From Allopusillimonas lactea (lineage in GTDB: Bacteria > Pseudomonadota > Gammaproteobacteria > Burkholderiales > Burkholderiaceae_B): a stretch of 64,000 nt of DNA. Where the stretch lies: assembly GCF_021653995.1 (NCBI RefSeq), contig NZ_JAJJOZ010000002.1, positions 186,001 to 250,000 on the forward strand. Direction: 5' to 3'. The position numbers and the translations under genes are program-made. Under the pieces are notes generated by a model. The model ran no database searches. It was not told where the DNA came from and worked only from the letters and a program-made list of their open reading frames with translations. Shown here piece by piece: positions 61,032 through 64,000 of this stretch; the first letter of the stretch is position 1; each line of letters starts with the position of its first letter.

Positions 61032-61307
61032 ATGTTGTTCATGGTTGAAATGACGGTCAATCTTCCCGCCGATATGCCGGCGTCCCAGGCAGACGACATC
61101 AAGGCGCGGGAAAAGGCGTATTCGCAGGATCTGCAGCGCGCCGGAAAATGGCCGCACATCTGGCGTATTGTGGGCGAGTACAAGAACGTCAGCATTTTCG
61201 ACGTCGACAGCAATGACGAGTTGCATGCCCTGCTGAGCGGCCTGCCGCTCTTTCCCTACATGGATATCAAAGTAACAGCGCTGTGCCGCCACCCCTCCGC
61301 GATATGA
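61032..61307 (+). CDS. catC: Muconolactone delta-isomerase
   Basis: A 91-residue protein, the family's usual size. MLFMVEMTVNLPADMPASQA, then KAREKAYSQDLQRAGKWPHI and WRIVGEYKNVSIFDVDSNDE, the CatC pattern including the conserved Glu and the FDV segment. Converts (S)-muconolactone to 3-oxoadipate enol-lactone in the catechol branch of the beta-ketoadipate pathway. 31 nt before catD; 122 nt after Bug, with a repeat array in the gap. Confidence 0.93.
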   Translation: MLFMVEMTVNLPADMPASQADDIKAREKAYSQDLQRAGKWPHIWRIVGEYKNVSIFDVDSNDELHALLSGLPLFPYMDIKVTALCRHPSAI

Positions 61308-61338
61308 TGCGGCCGGCCTTTACTCCGGAGCTTGTCGC

Positions 61339-62115
61339 ATGACTTCAGCCATGATCAACGGCGCGCAGTGCGCCTATACGCTGCGGGGGCCGGCTGGCGC
61401 GCCCGTTCTGGTGTTCTCAAATTCGCTGGGTGCCGACCAGTCCATGTGGGCGTCACAGGCTGTCTTGCAGGACGAGTTCCAACTGCTCACCTACGATACG
61501 CGGGGGCACGGCCAGTCCGGTGCGCCGGCTGGGCCGTACTCGCTCGAGCTTCTGGGGCGCGATGTGCTGGGGCTGCTTGATCATCTTGGCATTGGTCAGG
61601 CGGCCTTTTGCGGGATATCTATGGGCGGCTTGATTGGCCAGTGGCTTGGCATCTACGCGCCTGATCGGTTGTCGAGGCTGGTGGTGGCCAATACCGCCGC
61701 ACGCGTCGGCAATGAGCAGGGCTGGCGTGATCGTGCCGCGCTTGTTCGCGCACAGGGTATCGGCCCTGTGGCCGACAACACGCTGCCTCGCTGGTTCACC
61801 CCCGGGTTCGTGGCGACGCAGTCCCCTGTCATTGCCGGCATGCTGGCTGTTCTGCGCGGCGTGTCGCCCGAGGGCTATGCTGCATGTTGCGATGCGCTCG
61901 CCGTCGCCGATCTGCGCGCGGATATCGCACGCATTTCCGTGCCAACACTGGTTATCGCGGGCGCCTTGGATCCGGTCACCACGCCTGCCGATGCGGACTT
62001 CATCGCGCAGCAGGTGACGGGTGCAAAGCGGGTAGACATGCCGGCATCGCATCTCTCGAATGTAGAAGCGCCTGAGCCGTTCAACCAGTCCTTGCGTTCG
62101 TTCCTTCAGGGCTGA
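61339..62115 (+). CDS. catD: 3-oxoadipate enol-lactonase
   Basis: A 258-residue alpha/beta hydrolase that opens enol-lactone to 3-oxoadipate. FSNSLGADQSMWASQAVLQD and LTYDTRGHGQSGAP are typical of PcaD/CatD; the nucleophile elbow is FCGISMGGLIGQWLG (S94), with acid in AGALDPVTTPADAD and His in PASHLSNVEAPEPF. Coupled to catC at 31 nt. A strong terminator follows at 62186-62217. Confidence 0.93.
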   Translation: MTSAMINGAQCAYTLRGPAGAPVLVFSNSLGADQSMWASQAVLQDEFQLLTYDTRGHGQSGAPAGPYSLELLGRDVLGLLDHLGIGQAAFCGISMGGLIGQWLGIYAPDRLSRLVVANTAARVGNEQGWRDRAALVRAQGIGPVADNTLPRWFTPGFVATQSPVIAGMLAVLRGVSPEGYAACCDALAVADLRADIARISVPTLVIAGALDPVTTPADADFIAQQVTGAKRVDMPASHLSNVEAPEPFNQSLRSFLQG

Positions 62116-62185
62116 TCGGGCGCTTATATGCGCGACCGAACCCGAACGGTGTCCGGTTCCGCACAGTGCGTTGAAGCGAAAGGAG

Positions 62186-62217
62186 CGCCTTCTTCATGCT
62201 GAAGAAGGCGTTTTTTT
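62186..62217 (+). terminator. Strong rho-independent terminator after catD
   Basis: Perfect 10-bp stem CGCCTTCTTC (62186-62195) / GAAGAAGGCG (62201-62210), 5-nt loop, followed by TTTTTTT (62211-62217). Ends the Bug-catC-catD transcript. Being nearly symmetrical, it may also stop catB read-through, though the minus side lacks a good T-run. Confidence 0.9.
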
Positions 62218-62257
62218 ATTTGGAGGATAGGAGGCGCCTGTGCAGGCGCCTGCGGGA

Positions 62258-63376
62258 TCAGCCGCGCAGGTAGTGCTTTACCTTGTCTTCGTCCAGTGCG
62301 ATGCCCAAGCCGGGGTTTCGCGGCAGCGTAAGCGTGAACTCGCTGTAGTCCAGCGGTTCGGTGAGGATGCTGTCTTTCATGAGCAGCGGCCCGAAGAGTT
62401 CTGTGCCCCATTCGAAGCTGTTCACTGTAGCAAATACGTGCGCGGAGGCGATGGTGGAAATCGGCCCTTCGAGCATGGTGCCCCCATACAGCGTGATGCC
62501 CGCCGCCTGCGCAATGCCAATCAGCTTCTGTGCGGCGCGCAAACCGCCGGCCTGTTCGATCTTGATGGCATAGACATTGGCGCACTCGCCTGTGGCCAGC
62601 GTCAAGCCGTCTTCGGGGCCCTTCAAGGCCTCGTCGGCCATGATGGGCAGTATCCCCAGCGCCGTCAGGCGCCGCATGCCGTTGAGGTTTTTTTCAGCAA
62701 TCGGTTGCTCGATGAGGTCGATGCCTGCGTTGGCCATTGACCGCAGTGCCTGTTGGGCCTGCGTTTCGGTCCATCCCTGGTTCACATCGACACGGACACT
62801 GACATCGTCACCCAACGCAGCCTTGATGGCGGCGCAATGCTCGATATCCTCACGCAGCGGCCGCAGGCCGATCTTCAACTTGAAGATCGTATGGCGTCGG
62901 CGCTCAAGTAACTGCCGGGCTTCGGCAATGTCCCGCTGCGTGTCGCCGCTGGCCAGCGTCCAGGCCACGTCGAGTTTTTCATGGACGGCACCGCCCAGCA
63001 AGGTGCTGACGGGCACGCCCAGCCGCTTGCCGAGCAGGTCATAGAGTGCAGTTTCCACAGCGCTCTTGGCAAAGTGGTTGGCCTTGACCACCTTGTCGAG
63101 CCGGTTGCGCAGGGCGGCCGGGTTGTAGGACGGGCTCCCCACCAGCACAGGGGCGAAGTAGGTATCGATGTTCGCCTTGATGCTTTCAGGGCTTTCCGCA
63201 CCATAGTTCAGCCCGCCTATTGTCGTGGCCTCGCCGATGCCTTCCAGGCCGTCGGAGTTTTTGATGCGCACGAGCACCATGCTTTGGTGCTCCATCGTTG
63301 CAACCGAGAGTTTGTGCGGCCTGATGGTGGGGATGTCGAGTATATGTGTGCTGACGCTGATGATGGTGGCTTTCAT
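62258..63376 (-). CDS. catB: Muconate cycloisomerase
   Basis: A 372-residue enolase-superfamily enzyme converting cis,cis-muconate to muconolactone. Key residues lie one position below the Pseudomonas numbering: K166 and K168 in IFKLKIG, metal ligands D197 (RVDVNQ), E223 (LIEQP), D248 (ADEA), and K272 (IKIEQAGG). The N-terminal cap opens KATIISVSTHILDIPTIRPH. ATG at 63374-63376 is chosen; 36 in-frame upstream residues are unsupported. Transcribed toward catD (convergent), with its own CatR-type box 107 bp upstream. Could accept chloro- or methylmuconates; not decidable here. Confidence 0.93.
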   Translation of the reverse strand: MKATIISVSTHILDIPTIRPHKLSVATMEHQSMVLVRIKNSDGLEGIGEATTIGGLNYGAESPESIKANIDTYFAPVLVGSPSYNPAALRNRLDKVVKANHFAKSAVETALYDLLGKRLGVPVSTLLGGAVHEKLDVAWTLASGDTQRDIAEARQLLERRRHTIFKLKIGLRPLREDIEHCAAIKAALGDDVSVRVDVNQGWTETQAQQALRSMANAGIDLIEQPIAEKNLNGMRRLTALGILPIMADEALKGPEDGLTLATGECANVYAIKIEQAGGLRAAQKLIGIAQAAGITLYGGTMLEGPISTIASAHVFATVNSFEWGTELFGPLLMKDSILTEPLDYSEFTLTLPRNPGLGIALDEDKVKHYLRG

Positions 63377-63482
63377 AATGCTTCTGTGCGGGATGCTGCG
63401 CGGGCTCCGGTATATGTCTGTTGTAGAGTCGGAGTATAGGTACGACGTCGCACAGGGTCTAATATGGATTTGGTCACGAACC

Positions 63483-63497
63483 ATACTTTTAAGGTAT
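63483..63497. promoter_or_regulatory. CatM/BenM-type operator upstream of catB
   Basis: ATAC (63483-63486), 7 nt, GTAT (63494-63497), extended by CC/GG to a 6-bp perfect arm (CCATAC/GTATGG). It lies 107 bp before the catB start, a normal distance for LTTR activation, and 165 bp before the right-edge flavoprotein gene. It matches the box next to the regulator at 59700. Confidence 0.8.
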
Positions 63498-63662
63498 GGG
63501 ATTGGGCAGACAGATCCTCATTCCACACTTGGCTTGCAATCCGCGCTGCTTGTTCCCATCATGTCGCTGTGCCGAGAGCCCAAACCATGCGCACAAGGCG
63601 ATTCAATACCGGGCGCGGCTATGCCCTTGGCATACACCACGGCAAACTCAAGGAGGAGCGCA

Positions 63663-64000
63663 ATGTCGATGGCGTTCAACGAGGCGGCGGGAGAGCCGCG
63701 CGCGGGCATGAAGCGCCGTTCGTTTCTGAAGGCAGCCACCGGCGCCGCGGCGCTGGCCATGCCCATGATCTCGGGCGCGCGTACAGCGGCACAGCCGCAT
63801 GTTGTGGTTGTGGGCGGCGGTTTCGGCGGTGCCACGGCCGCGAAATACCTGCGCTTGCTCAGCAAGGGCAAGCTGCGGGTAACACTGGTCGAGCCGGCCG
63901 CAGCGTTCGTTTCCTGCCCGATGTCCAATCTGGTGCTTGAAGGCCGCCTGGCAATGGCGGATATCTCGCGCGGCTATGATGGCCTGGCCCGACACGACGT
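63663..64000 (+). CDS. Flavocytochrome c sulfide dehydrogenase-type flavoprotein, N-terminal part
   Basis: The first 112 codons only; the gene runs off the right edge. A twin-arginine signal (MKRRSFLKAATGAAALAM, after ~14 residues of leader) precedes the FAD-binding Rossmann motif VVVVGGGFGGATAAKYLRLL, then TLVEPAAAFVSCPMSNLVLE, where the Cys matches the redox disulfide Cys near the FAD in FccB/SoxF. Periplasmic sulfide or thiol oxidation is expected. No cytochrome subunit gene precedes it; it may follow. AGGAGGAG precedes the ATG at 63663. Confidence 0.85.
   Translation, partial: MSMAFNEAAGEPRAGMKRRSFLKAATGAAALAMPMISGARTAAQPHVVVVGGGFGGATAAKYLRLLSKGKLRVTLVEPAAAFVSCPMSNLVLEGRLAMADISRGYDGLARHD

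Overview
The window is GC-rich, densely coding DNA from a betaproteobacterium, most likely an Alcaligenaceae member (Bordetella / Achromobacter / Pusillimonas-like). The grounds are the housekeeping genes (aspS-fmdB, ubiA, glmU, glmS, a PhaM-type granule protein) and the many 'orphan' Bug-type solute-binding proteins (five here, none beside tctA/tctB) linked to CaiB/BaiF CoA-transferases and LysR regulators. I see no tRNA, rRNA, CRISPR array, transposase or prophage.

Layout. 1-13.7 kb is mostly core: aspS (cut by the left edge), fmdB, a Na+/H+ antiporter-like protein, ubiA, an aminotransferase, PhaM, glmU, an MFS exporter, a glycosyltransferase, an Lrp regulator and glmS. 13.7-16.8 kb is a TAXI-TRAP uptake system with an intrinsic terminator between binding protein and permease. 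17.3-19.7 kb has an AlaA-type aminotransferase, a DUF411 copper-type protein and a 0.7-kb stretch with apparent gene remnants. 19.7-26.7 kb is a visibly lower-GC island: IclR regulator, complete branched-chain-amino-acid-type ABC importer (livKHMGF) and an amidase. 26.8-33.6 kb has LacI and LysR regulators, a CBS-domain protein and a Bug / MaoC / CaiB / malate-lactate-dehydrogenase-type catabolic module.

33.7-40.1 kb is the most unusual part: a QseBC/PmrAB-like two-component system divergent from a tightly overlapping operon of 'thermostable hemolysin' family protein, AMP-ligase-like protein, heme-oxygenase-fold diiron enzyme, short-chain dehydrogenase and secreted TPR-like protein. The order suggests acyl activation, oxidation, reduction and release, i.e. 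a small biosynthetic pathway with an unknown product. A direct repeat resembling PmrA/QseB sites lies in the divergent promoter.

40.2-46.2 kb encodes acyl-CoA degradation: a thiolase-like protein apparently without the catalytic Cys, its DUF35 partner, an SDR and a MaoC hydratase resembling a split peroxisomal multifunctional enzyme 2, a CaiB CoA-transferase and a Bug protein. The Bug gene is followed by a 12-unit heptanucleotide tandem array. 46.4-58.7 kb has another Bug gene, a LysR regulator and a same-strand run of about 10 kb: CaiB, quinone-oxidoreductase-like MDR, Bug, a second livKHMGF-type importer, acyl-CoA ligase and MaoC. 58.8-63.4 kb is a muconate branch of the beta-ketoadipate pathway (CatR-like regulator, Bug, catC, catD, convergent catB). 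Two perfect ATAC-N7-GTAT boxes, the CatM/BenM-type consensus, lie beside the regulator and upstream of catB. The right edge cuts a flavocytochrome c sulfide dehydrogenase-type flavoprotein gene.

As a whole the window reads as a specialist in scavenging organic acids and aromatics: many periplasmic binding proteins feed CoA-transfer or CoA-ligation, then hydratase, dehydrogenase and thiolase steps.
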